Source: Allohoeflea poritis
Lineage (GTDB): Bacteria > Pseudomonadota > Alphaproteobacteria > Rhizobiales > Rhizobiaceae
Assembly (NCBI RefSeq): GCF_027889715.1
Contig: NZ_JAPJZH010000005.1
Span: 124,001 to 188,000, forward strand
Length of the DNA: 64,000 nt
Direction: 5' to 3'
Position 1 is the stretch's first letter. The number at the start of each line of letters is the position of its first letter. Positions 26,259 through 34,113 of this stretch are shown piece by piece. A program made the translations under genes and the position numbers. The notes under the pieces are model-generated. The model was given only the letters and a program-made list of their open reading frames with translations, did not search any database and had not been told where the DNA came from.

Positions 26259-29200
26259 ATGCGCCAGAATTCCATTTCTCAAAACCAGCCCCTGGTCCTC
26301 AGCGGCCGTGGCGTCACAGCCGTGCTGGGCCCCACCAATACCGGCAAGACCCACTATGCGATCGAACGCATGGTGGCGCACAGGAGCGGGGTCATCGGCC
26401 TGCCGCTGCGGCTGCTTGCGCGCGAGGTCTATGAGCGCATCTGCGTGAAGGTCGGCTCGGCGAATGTCGCTCTGGTCACGGGCGAAGAAAAGATCGGCCC
26501 CAAGGATGCGCGCTACGCGGTGTGCACGGTCGAGGCGATGCCCAAGGAGACGGATGCCGAATTCGTCGCGATCGACGAGGTGCAACTGGCCGGCGATCTG
26601 GAGCGCGGCCATGTCTTTACCGACCGGATCCTGCATCTGCGCGGCCGCGAGGAGACACTGCTTCTGGGCGCGGCTACCATCAGGGGCATACTGGAAAAAC
26701 TGCTGCCGGGTCTGACCGTCGTTTCACGCCCGCGGCTTTCGCATCTCGCCTATGCGGGCTCGAAGAAAATCACGCGGCTGCCGCGGCGCTCGGCCATCGT
26801 GGCGTTCTCCGCCGACGAGGTCTATGCCGTTGCCGAACTGATCCGCCGCCAGCGCGGCGGTGCGGCTGTCGTGCTCGGAGCGCTGAGCCCGCGCACGCGC
26901 AATGCGCAGGTGGCGCTCTACCAGCAGGGCGATGTGGAATATCTGGTGGCGACCGACGCCATCGGCATGGGCCTCAATCTCGATGTCGACCATGTCGCTT
27001 TCGCGCAGGACCGCAAATTCGACGGCTACCAGTTCCGCAGTCTCAACCCGGCCGAAATCGGCCAGATCGCCGGACGCGCCGGCCGGCATATGCATGACGG
27101 GACCTTCGGCGTGACCGGCCGGGTCGATCCGTTCGGCGAAGAGCTGGTGGAGCGGGTCGAGGCGCACGAGTTCGAGCCGTTGAAGGTCCTGCAATGGCGC
27201 AGCAAGCAGCTTGATTTCAGTTCCGTGCCGGCACTGTGCGCGAGCCTTGACGAAGCGCCGAGGCTTGCCGGCCTCAGCCGGGCGCTGCCGGCAGTCGACC
27301 GCCAGGCGCTCGACCATCTGGCGCGCGATGCCGATGTTGGGGGGCTTGCGACGGACCGGCAGTCGGTGGAGCGGTTGTGGGATGTGTGCGCATTGCCCGA
27401 CTATCGCAAGATCACGCCGGCCCAGCATGCGGATCTGATCGCGACCATCTATGGCGATATCATCCGGCACGGCAGCGTGCGTGAAGACTATGTGGCCGAA
27501 CAGGTGCGGCGGGCCGACCGGACCGACGGCGAAATCGACACGCTTTCGGCGCGCATATCGCAAATCAGGACCTGGACCTATGCGTCGCACAGGCCGGGAT
27601 GGCTGGCGAATCCGTCACACTGGCAAGAAAAGACGCGAGAAATCGAGGATCGGTTGTCGGATGCGTTGCATGAAAGGTTGACGAAACGCTTCGTTGACCG
27701 CAGGACATCAGTGCTCATGAAGCGGTTGAGAGAGAACGCGATGCTTGAAGCTGAAATTGGTGTTGACGGCGATGTCTTTGTCGAGGGGCATCACGTGGGA
27801 CAACTGAACGGATTCCGTTTCACGCCGGACGCAAATGCCGAGGGGCCCGACGCGAAGGCGGTGTTGGCCGCAGCGCAGAAATCCCTCGCGCTTGAATTCG
27901 AGGCGCGTGCCGCGCGCCTGCATGCATCCGGCAATGGCGATTTCGCGCTCGGGTCCGACGGTTTCGTGCGCTGGCTCGGCGATCCGGTCGCCCGCCTGAC
28001 GGAAAGCGACGAGGCCTTGAAGCCGCGCACCTTGCTGCTTGCCGACGAACAGCTCTCGCAACAGGCGCGTGACGTCATAAATGCCCGTATCGAACGCTTC
28101 GTCGGATTTCACATCAGTTCGATCCTCAAGCCGCTGGAGGATCTTGCCACCGCGGAAGACCTGGAAGGGCTGTCAAAGGGGCTGGCCTTCCGGCTGGTGG
28201 AGGGTTTCGGTATTCTGTTCCGCCGCGATGTCGCCGCCGACGTCAAGGCGCTGGATCAGGATGCGCGCGGATCGCTGCGCCGTTACGGGGTGCGCTTCGG
28301 CGCTTATCATGTGTTCATGCCGGCGCTGCTGAAGCCGGCGCCTGCCGAACTGATCACGCTGCTGTGGTCGCTGCGCAATGACGGCTTCGACAAGCCGGGC
28401 TATGGCGAGATCACAGGCGCGCTCGCGGCCGGCCGCACATCGATCGTCACGGACCCCACCTTCGAGCGGGAGTTCTATCGGCTGGCGGGCTTCCGGTTCC
28501 TGGGAAAGCGCGCGGTGCGCATCGACATCCTCGAGCGGCTTGCCGACATCATCCGGCCGCTGCTGCAATGGAAGCCGGAAACCGGTCCGCGCCCCGACGG
28601 AGCCTATGACGGACGCCGCTTCGTGACGACACCGGCAATGCTGTCCATTCTCGGCGCAACGCCGGACGATATCGAGGAGATCCTCAAGGGTCTCGGCTAC
28701 CGGGCCGATGAGGCCAGCGCCGAGGACGTCGCGGTCCATTTCGCGGAACTGGACGCCAAGGCGGCCGAAAGCGGCGAAAAGGCGGACGAGGCGGCAAAGC
28801 CGGATGAGACGGCGCAGGCCGCCGCGGATGCGCAGCCGGAAAAAACCGCTGACGACGCGGTCTCCGATAACGAGCAGCCGCAGGCCGAAGCGCAGGAAGC
28901 TTCCGAACAGAAGGCGGCCGAAAAACCGGCCGAAGCGGAAGCACCGGCAGCGGACGGAGCCAGTGACGCCGCGCAGAGCGGCGGAGAACAGGCTGCTCCC
29001 GAGGCTGGTTCCGAGGAGCAGGGTGAGCCGGAGCCGCCGAAGCCCGTGCTTTTGTGGCGCCCGGCTGGCCGTTCCGATGGCAATCGTGGTCGCGGTCGCC
29101 ATCAGCAGCCGCACAAGCAAGGCGCGGGGCGCGGCAAGAACCGCGGCCATCAGCGCGATGGCGAGCGTGGCGGCTACAAAGGCAAGGGCGGTTTCAAGGG

Positions 29201-29324
29201 TAAACCGAACAAGTCGGGCAAGGCCGGCGGTTTCTCGGCGCGTCCCCCGCGCAAGGACAAGCCCGTCGATCCGGATTCACCCTTCGCCAAACTCGCTGCG
29301 CTCAAGGAGCAGCTCAACAAGTGA
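26259..29324 (+). CDS. Suv3-like DEAD/H-box RNA helicase with disordered basic tail
   Basis: A 1021-residue superfamily II helicase of the SUV3/MgpS group. Walker A GPTNTGKT is at residues 24-31 and the DEVQ box in FVAIDEVQLAGDLERG. The helicase C domain carries LVATDAIGMGLNLDVDHVAF and IGQIAGRAGRH (motifs V and VI). After about residue 820 the protein becomes Ala/Glu/Lys low-complexity (to about 920) and then Gly/Arg/Lys-rich (about 930-1000), probably an RNA-binding tail. The ATG at 26259 is used; a TTG just before it is possible. It is followed closely by hslR, which also binds RNA. Confidence 0.9.
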   Translation: MRQNSISQNQPLVLSGRGVTAVLGPTNTGKTHYAIERMVAHRSGVIGLPLRLLAREVYERICVKVGSANVALVTGEEKIGPKDARYAVCTVEAMPKETDAEFVAIDEVQLAGDLERGHVFTDRILHLRGREETLLLGAATIRGILEKLLPGLTVVSRPRLSHLAYAGSKKITRLPRRSAIVAFSADEVYAVAELIRRQRGGAAVVLGALSPRTRNAQVALYQQGDVEYLVATDAIGMGLNLDVDHVAFAQDRKFDGYQFRSLNPAEIGQIAGRAGRHMHDGTFGVTGRVDPFGEELVERVEAHEFEPLKVLQWRSKQLDFSSVPALCASLDEAPRLAGLSRALPAVDRQALDHLARDADVGGLATDRQSVERLWDVCALPDYRKITPAQHADLIATIYGDIIRHGSVREDYVAEQVRRADRTDGEIDTLSARISQIRTWTYASHRPGWLANPSHWQEKTREIEDRLSDALHERLTKRFVDRRTSVLMKRLRENAMLEAEIGVDGDVFVEGHHVGQLNGFRFTPDANAEGPDAKAVLAAAQKSLALEFEARAARLHASGNGDFALGSDGFVRWLGDPVARLTESDEALKPRTLLLADEQLSQQARDVINARIERFVGFHISSILKPLEDLATAEDLEGLSKGLAFRLVEGFGILFRRDVAADVKALDQDARGSLRRYGVRFGAYHVFMPALLKPAPAELITLLWSLRNDGFDKPGYGEITGALAAGRTSIVTDPTFEREFYRLAGFRFLGKRAVRIDILERLADIIRPLLQWKPETGPRPDGAYDGRRFVTTPAMLSILGATPDDIEEILKGLGYRADEASAEDVAVHFAELDAKAAESGEKADEAAKPDETAQAAADAQPEKTADDAVSDNEQPQAEAQEASEQKAAEKPAEAEAPAADGASDAAQSGGEQAAPEAGSEEQGEPEPPKPVLLWRPAGRSDGNRGRGRHQQPHKQGAGRGKNRGHQRDGERGGYKGKGGFKGKPNKSGKAGGFSARPPRKDKPVDPDSPFAKLAALKEQLNK

Positions 29325-29344
29325 CAGCGCAATTCTAGGCATCG

Positions 29345-29734
29345 ATGGTCGAGGGCCGGCAACGCATCGACAAATGGCTGTTTTTCGCGCGGATCGTCAA
29401 ATCGCGGTCCCTGGCCGCGAAGCTCGCCCAGTCCGGCCGCGTTCGAAAGAACGGGGACAAGGTCGACCAGCCGAGCACAATGGTGTCGCCCGAAGATGTG
29501 CTGACGGTGACGCTGGATCGAAAGGTTCTGGTGCTGAAGGTGCTGCAGCCCGGCACACGGCGCGGACCCTATGACGAGGCACGGCTGCTCTATGAGGATA
29601 TGAGCCCGCCGCCTCCGGCCCGTGAAAAGGGGCTATCGGCCCTGGCCCCCTTTCGCGAAGCCGGCAGCGGCAGGCCGACCAAGCGGGAACGCCGGCAGAT
29701 GGACAAGTGGAAGTCAGGCGGCGACGATCACTAA
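29345..29734 (+). CDS. hslR: S4-domain RNA-binding protein (Hsp15-like)
   Basis: A 129-residue protein with an S4 RNA-binding domain at the N-terminus: QRIDKWLFFARIVKSRSLAAKL, then GRVRKNGDKVDQPS. The C-terminus is basic (RPTKRERRQMDKWK). Hsp15 binds free 50S subunits carrying nascent chains and recycles stalled ribosomes after heat shock. It lies 20 bp after the helicase gene, so the two are probably one unit. Confidence 0.9.
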   Translation: MVEGRQRIDKWLFFARIVKSRSLAAKLAQSGRVRKNGDKVDQPSTMVSPEDVLTVTLDRKVLVLKVLQPGTRRGPYDEARLLYEDMSPPPPAREKGLSALAPFREAGSGRPTKRERRQMDKWKSGGDDH

Positions 29735-29962
29735 TCCGGCCGCTGGTGCGACAATTTGTAACAGAAGCAAGCGCGTTTGCGAGCGGCCCCCCAGGCAATA
29801 GTGATTTGTTCACCGGGCACGGGAAATTAGAACGTCTTTTCTGGAAGAAAGGCCTCAGCGCGGCACTATATGCGTTGAGGTCGCGGCAGTCTTGCCAAGG
29901 GAAAACAAAGCCGCTACCTGAACGTCTGATCAACAGAGCCGAACACCGCACCGGAGCCGTCC

Positions 29963-30301
29963 ATGACATATATCGTCAACGACAATTGCATCAAATGCAA
30001 ACACACGGACTGCGTCGAAGTCTGTCCGGTGGACTGTTTCTATGAAGGCGAGAACATGCTCGTCATCCATCCCGATGAATGCATCGATTGCGGCGTCTGC
30101 GAGCCAGAGTGTCCGGTCGAAGCCATCAAGCCGGACACCGAGCCGGGCCTCGAGAAATGGCTTGAGATCAATACGAAATATGCGGAGATATGGCCCAATA
30201 TCACCATCAAGAAGGATGCGCCTGCCGACGCGGCGGAATATGACGGCATGGAAGGCAAGTTCGAGAAGTTCTTCTCGCCCGAGCCCGGTGAGGGCGACTG
30301 A
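29963..30301 (+). CDS. fdxA: Seven-iron ferredoxin FdxA
   Basis: A 112-residue ferredoxin. The first cluster ligands lie in [18 protein letters not shown] and the second in [15 protein letters not shown], the pattern of a [3Fe-4S][4Fe-4S] protein. The C-terminal half ([21 protein letters not shown]) matches the FdxA-type extension. It carries electrons, but the partner is unknown. fdxA followed by carD is common in Hyphomicrobiales. Confidence 0.95.
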   Translation: MTYIVNDNCIKCKHTDCVEVCPVDCFYEGENMLVIHPDECIDCGVCEPECPVEAIKPDTEPGLEKWLEINTKYAEIWPNITIKKDAPADAAEYDGMEGKFEKFFSPEPGEGD

Positions 30302-30714
30302 GCGGATCAGGTCCTCCGCCGGGCTGTTTCCACGCTCCAATCGGGGCTGCCTTGAAAATGTTCATGAATTAACCAATATTGTGATTGGTGCTTGCCGCAC
30401 CATTGTGCAAGTGCGGCAAATTATTGATTCGCGCTGTTTTTTGTGGTACTTATATAGGACTGACCATAAGCAGGTTCGATGAGCCTGTCGGGATTGCCAC
30501 GATCACGGAAGAAAAACATCCCCGCGAACCGACGTTCTAATGACAGCAGCGCGATTGTTCGGCTGTCAGTTGTGGACGGATGTTGATTTCCAGGTGCGCA
30601 GCGGCGCCAGTCGATCGGATGGGTGGACCGCGGATACCGGCCCGGCCCTGATCTCAGTCCATCAGTACCCAACCCGGCGTTCTCCGGGACTGTAATAGGG
30701 AGTATAAAAAACGT
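30302..30714. promoter_or_regulatory. fdxA-carD intergenic region
   Basis: This 413-bp stretch holds two tandem hairpins (30372-30419, listed separately), a TGACAGC/GCTGTCA inverted repeat (30540-30566) and a TATATAGG element near 30452 that could be a -10 region. A 51-codon open frame from the ATG at 30540 has no recognisable product and a poor start context. A long leader or a small RNA is possible; no known RNA family was recognised. Confidence 0.45.
30372..30419 (+). other. Two tandem perfect hairpins after fdxA
   Basis: ACCAAT (30372-30377) / ATTGGT (30384-30389) is followed at once by TTGCCGCAC (30392-30400) / GTGCGGCAA (30411-30419), the latter a perfect 9-bp stem with a 10-base loop. 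No T run follows directly. They could mark the fdxA 3' end, an mRNA-stability element, or part of a small RNA. Confidence 0.6.
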
Positions 30715-31299
30715 ATGACAACCCAGCAGAAAAAGTCTTCTCAGCGTCAGGGTTTCAAGACCAACGAGTACATAGTCTATCCGGCTCATGGAGTCGGCCA
30801 GATTGTGGCTATTGAAGAACAGGAAGTGGCTGGGCACAAGCTCGAGCTTTTTGTTATCGATTTCGACAAAGACAAGATGCGGCTCAAGGTTCCGGTTGCG
30901 AAAGCGTCCTCGATCGGCATGCGCAAGCTCGCCGAGACGGATTTCGTCGACCGTTCGCTCAAGGTTGTCCAGGGACGCGCGCGCATCAAGCGCACCATGT
31001 GGTCCCGTCGGGCACAGGAATACGATGCCAAGATCAACTCCGGCGACCTGATCTCGATCGCCGAGGTGGTTCGCGACCTTTACCGCGCCGACAACCAGCC
31101 GGAGCAGTCCTATTCGGAGCGCCAGCTCTATGAAGCTGCGCTCGACCGGATGGCGCGCGAGATCGCGGCAGTCAACAAGCTTTCCGAAACGGAAGCTGTC
31201 CGGCTGATCGAGACCAATCTGAACAAGGGTCCGAAGCGCGGCAAGGCAGCCGATGACGACAGCGCCAATGACGGCGAGACGCAGGAAGCGGCTGCCTGA
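30715..31299 (+). CDS. carD: CarD-family RNA polymerase-binding transcription regulator
   Basis: A 194-residue protein with the CarD/CdnL/TRCF RNA-polymerase-interacting domain at the N-terminus (FKTNEYIVYPAHGVGQIVAIEEQEV, then LELFVIDFDKDKMRLKVPV) and an all-helical C-terminal DNA-binding part that includes KRTMWSRRAQEYDAKINSGD. CarD stabilises open promoter complexes, notably at rRNA promoters. The C-terminus is an acidic-Ala tail. A strong terminator follows about 80 bp downstream. Confidence 0.94.
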   Translation: MTTQQKKSSQRQGFKTNEYIVYPAHGVGQIVAIEEQEVAGHKLELFVIDFDKDKMRLKVPVAKASSIGMRKLAETDFVDRSLKVVQGRARIKRTMWSRRAQEYDAKINSGDLISIAEVVRDLYRADNQPEQSYSERQLYEAALDRMAREIAAVNKLSETEAVRLIETNLNKGPKRGKAADDDSANDGETQEAAA

Positions 31300-31376
31300 G
31301 CAGCCGGTTTGCCCGGGTTCACCGGAAAGTGAACTCGGTGTTCCCGTGAGGGAATATCCGTCAGAATGATGCAAAG

Positions 31377-31400
31377 ACCCGGTTTATGACCGGGTTTTTT
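31377..31400 (+). terminator. Rho-independent terminator after carD
   Basis: ACCCGGT (31377-31383) pairs with ACCGGGT (31389-31395) around a 5-base loop and is followed by a run of T. A classic strong intrinsic terminator. Confidence 0.92.
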
Positions 31401-31617
31401 GCCTTTTTCAGTCATGTTTTCTTTATTTGGGAACGATTGGTTCCAAATCGTGAACACAGCGTTTCCTTGTAATTGCGGTGATCCGCACACACGATTGTTA
31501 CGTAAAGATAGTGCGTTTGCCCGTATTAATAGTGGGGCGTAACGGGTCCGCATATCTCCGGCCCATCGGGAAACACAGGTTTTGCGTTTTTCGAATTCTT
31601 TCAATCAGGAGTGCGAT
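31401..31617 (+). promoter_or_regulatory. rpoH2 upstream region with nested inverted repeat
   Basis: The leader carries ACGATT / AATCGT arms around GGTTCCA (31433-31451), itself nested in a TTTGG...CCAAA near-palindrome. It lacks a T run, so it is more like an operator or attenuating hairpin than a terminator. A convincing EcfG-type promoter (GGAAC-N16/17-CGTT) was looked for and not found with correct spacing. The ribosome site is CAGGAG just before 31618. Confidence 0.45.
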
Positions 31618-32478
31618 ATGAGCGGAGTTCGTGCTGGAAATGACATGATCAAGGCGGCCATGGCGGCGCCTTATCTCGACCGCGAAGAGGAGCACGAGCT
31701 TGCGGTCCTTTGGAAGGAAAAGAGAGATCAGGAGGCCCTGCACAAGATCGCAACGGCCCATATGCGGCTCGTCATCTCCATGGCCGCGAAATTCCGAAAT
31801 TTCGGCCTGCCCATGAACGACCTTATCCAGGAAGGCCATGTCGGCCTGCTGGAAGCGGCCGCGCGGTTCGAGCCTGAGCGCGATGTGCGTTTTTCGACAT
31901 ATGCCACGTGGTGGATCCGCGCCTCGATCCAGGACTATATCCTGCGCAACTGGTCGATCGTTCGCGGCGGTACGAGTTCGGCGCAGAAGGCGCTCTTCTT
32001 CAATCTGCGGCGGCTGCGGGCGAAGCTTTGGCGCAGCAATGAGAATATGGGCGAAAGCGCAATCCACCAGGAGATCGCGCTGGCTGTCGGCGTGAACGTC
32101 AAGGATGTCGCCGTCATGGATGCGCGCCTGTCCGGTGCGGACACATCGCTCAACGCGCCCGTCTCCGATTCGGAATCGCCCGGTTCCGACCGGATCGAAT
32201 TCTTGAAGAGCGACGATCCGCTGCCGGATGAGCAGGTCGGCATCATGATCGATCAGGAGCGCCGCTCCGAATGGATCAAGTCGGCGCTCGGCAAGCTCAA
32301 TCCGCGCGAGATGAAAATCATCCAGGAGCGGCGGCTGAGCGAGAACGGCGCGACGCTGGAAGCGTTGGGCATCAGTCTCGGGATTTCCAAGGAGCGGGTG
32401 CGGCAGATTGAAAACCGTGCGCTGGAAAAACTGAAAATCGCGCTTGAGAAGGACGCGCCGGCCATCACCACGCTCTGA
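31618..32478 (+). CDS. rpoH2: RNA polymerase sigma factor RpoH2 (sigma-32 family)
   Basis: A 286-residue heat-shock type sigma factor. It has the region 2 core DLIQEGHVGLLEAAARFEPE and FSTYATWWIRASIQDYILRN, the RpoH box QKALFFNLRRLR diagnostic for this class, and a region 4 helix-turn-helix (ATLEALGISLGISKERVRQIE). Its place next to carD and its sequence fit the second RpoH of rhizobia. The ATG at 31618 is chosen for its AGGAG site; an upstream ATG at 31582 has none. A terminator follows. Confidence 0.93.
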   Translation: MSGVRAGNDMIKAAMAAPYLDREEEHELAVLWKEKRDQEALHKIATAHMRLVISMAAKFRNFGLPMNDLIQEGHVGLLEAAARFEPERDVRFSTYATWWIRASIQDYILRNWSIVRGGTSSAQKALFFNLRRLRAKLWRSNENMGESAIHQEIALAVGVNVKDVAVMDARLSGADTSLNAPVSDSESPGSDRIEFLKSDDPLPDEQVGIMIDQERRSEWIKSALGKLNPREMKIIQERRLSENGATLEALGISLGISKERVRQIENRALEKLKIALEKDAPAITTL

Positions 32479-32511
32479 ACGGATCGGCATATCCGCGCGA
32501 TGAAACAACCG

Positions 32512-32541
32512 CCCCTGCCTTGCTGAAGGTGGGGGTTTTTT
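32512..32541 (+). terminator. Terminator after rpoH2
   Basis: CCCCTGCCTT (32512-32521) pairs with AAGGTGGGGG (32526-32535), including two G-T pairs, and is followed by a run of T. The T run overlaps the stop of the convergent GntR gene, so the structure separates the two converging transcripts. Confidence 0.88.
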
Positions 32542-33205
32542 ACTGGAAAAGGTGCGTCTTTATCCTGGCGTATCCATATCCTATGTGAACGCGCTGTATA
32601 TGGCCGACGGCAGCAAGGTCCCCATGCCGAAGCGCCGTGCACAAATCATCAAGCTCATCGACAAGGGAACGCGCCACCTCCGGACCGACTTTCTCGGCGA
32701 CCTGATACCAGGTGCTTGCGGCCTGATAGTAGGTCTGGCGCCAGAAGGACTGTAGCACCGCATTGCCGATCAGATCGGTGATCAGCTGATTGAGCCTGTG
32801 GTTGATCACCACATAGCGCTTCTCGTCGAACCGTTCGGCCAGTTGCCTGGCTTCGTCGAGCAGGGCATCGGCCCGTTCGATATGCGTGTCCTGAACCTCG
32901 GTCGGGCTGACGGTGCCGATCAGCGGAGCAAGCTGCAGGCGCATCTCGTAAACCTGCGCAATCTGCCTGTCGGAAAGCGTGATCACGACGGTGCCGACAC
33001 CGTTGCGCGATTCGATCAGCCCCAGATGGCTGATACGGCTCAGCGCATCGCGAACCGGCGTGCGGCTTGTACCGAATTCGGCGGCGAGATCTGCCTCGCG
33101 CAACTGGTCGCCCGGCTGGTACTGAAGGAAACAGATGCGTTCGAGGATGATGTCCTGCAGATCGGCGGCGGCGGGGCGTCCATCCTTCTTGTCCGGCATA
33201 TCCAT
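32540..33205 (-). CDS. GntR-family regulator, FCD (FadR-like) subgroup
   Basis: A 221-residue repressor-type protein: winged helix-turn-helix at the N-terminus (LREADLAAEFGTSRTPVRDALSRI, then GVGTVVI) and an all-helical FCD ligand domain (about residues 85-215) with the metal-binding Asp/His positions typical of the subgroup. It probably controls the neighbouring racemase-like, M24 and nitrilase genes; two TGTACA-centred palindromes lie in the divergent promoter region between them. Ligand unknown, likely the pathway substrate or an acid product. Confidence 0.88.
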   Translation of the reverse strand: MDMPDKKDGRPAAADLQDIILERICFLQYQPGDQLREADLAAEFGTSRTPVRDALSRISHLGLIESRNGVGTVVITLSDRQIAQVYEMRLQLAPLIGTVSPTEVQDTHIERADALLDEARQLAERFDEKRYVVINHRLNQLITDLIGNAVLQSFWRQTYYQAASTWYQVAEKVGPEVARSLVDELDDLCTALRHGDLAAVGHIQRVHIGYGYARIKTHLFQ

Positions 33206-33226
33206 GCAGGTTTTTCCTTTTTCAGT

Positions 33227-33970
33227 TCACGGCTGCCGGCCATCGGCCAGCAGGCTGCCATATCCCGTCACCGTGTCGTTCAGACCGGCGAGGCCCAGCA
33301 TGTCCCACATCAGCGCCTGGTTCGAACAGATGACCGGCTTGGAGAGACGCTGTTCCAGTGCGCCGACGATATCGAGACTGCGCAGAGCGCCGCAACTGAT
33401 GAACAGCGCGTCGGCATCGGATGTGTCGGCATCGGCGGCGAACTCCATGATGTAATCCGGGCGCACGCGGATCATGTCGCTGTCTTTTTCAAGCCCAAGG
33501 CCGACGATGTTGGTGATTTCGAAATCGCGCCGCGAAAGATAGTCATACTCCCGGCGATTGATTTCGTCGAGATAGGGTGTCGCGATGGCCAGTTTGCGTG
33601 CGCCGATATGATGCAGTGCCTTGATAACGGAGGTGATCAGCGATGTCGGTTCTGCACCCGGCGCGCCCTTGTGCAGCAGCTCGAAGACACGGTCCTCGCC
33701 GATGACGAGACTGCCCGACGTGCAGGCATAGGCGATCACGTCTAGGCTGCCGTCGGGAAGCAGCGTGGAGGCGGCTGCGGCAAGCGCGTCCGCCTGGGCC
33801 GAAAGGCTTGCGACCGTGATGCTGTCGGGAATTGGAGCGCGCGTGAAGTGCAGCCCGACGCCCTCGGGGCACAGGCGGAACATGTTTTCCTCGATGGTCT
33901 GTTCCGTCGCCAGCAGGACGAAGCCCAGCTTGGCCCGGTGGTGCTGTCCGTTGTCGAATATGTCTGTCAT
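33227..33970 (-). CDS. Asp/Glu racemase superfamily enzyme (maleate isomerase / EutA-like)
   Basis: A 247-residue protein of the maleate isomerase / arylmalonate decarboxylase branch. Both catalytic cysteines are present (Cys83 in AYACTSGS and Cys193 in ISCGALRS), so a two-cysteine isomerase or racemase is likelier than a one-cysteine decarboxylase. It sits 21 bp upstream of the GntR gene on the same strand and is divergent from the M24 gene. The start at 33970 is the best-supported; ATGs at 33994 and 34090 would put the operator inside the gene. EutA of ectoine use is a relative with a similar neighbour set. Confidence 0.8.
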   Translation of the reverse strand: MTDIFDNGQHHRAKLGFVLLATEQTIEENMFRLCPEGVGLHFTRAPIPDSITVASLSAQADALAAAASTLLPDGSLDVIAYACTSGSLVIGEDRVFELLHKGAPGAEPTSLITSVIKALHHIGARKLAIATPYLDEINRREYDYLSRRDFEITNIVGLGLEKDSDMIRVRPDYIMEFAADADTSDADALFISCGALRSLDIVGALEQRLSKPVICSNQALMWDMLGLAGLNDTVTGYGSLLADGRQP

Positions 33971-33983
33971 ATGAGGCGCTATT

Positions 33984-33993
33984 GCTGTGTACA
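33984..33993 (-). promoter_or_regulatory. Putative GntR operator, site 1
   Basis: On the minus strand TGTACACAGC repeats the core of site 2 at 34044-34059. The TGTACA centre is typical of FCD-GntR operators. It lies about 15 bp before the start of the racemase-like gene, so binding would block its expression. Confidence 0.5.
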
Positions 33994-34043
33994 TTAATTC
34001 TATGTAGTGCGGAAAAGTCAAATAATAATTCCGTTTGACAGTA

Positions 34044-34059
34044 TAGCTGTACACAGCTA
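34044..34059 (+). promoter_or_regulatory. Putative GntR operator, site 2
   Basis: TAGCTGT-AC-ACAGCTA is a perfect 7-bp-arm palindrome in the divergent promoter region, 55 bp before the M24 gene start. It shares the 10-mer TGTACACAGC with site 1 in the opposite direction. This pairing supports binding by the adjacent GntR protein. Confidence 0.6.
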
Positions 34060-34113
34060 GATGTCGAGCCTCAAGCAGAAAGCGACACATATGCTGAAAC
34101 CGGAGTTTTGAGG

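Noticed and set aside
30540-30695. A 51-codon open frame before carD
   Set aside because: No ribosome site, no recognisable similarity, and it lies in a likely structured leader.
31401-31617. EcfG/RpoE2-dependent promoter for rpoH2
   Set aside because: A GGAAC element exists, but no CGTT follows at 16-17 bases.
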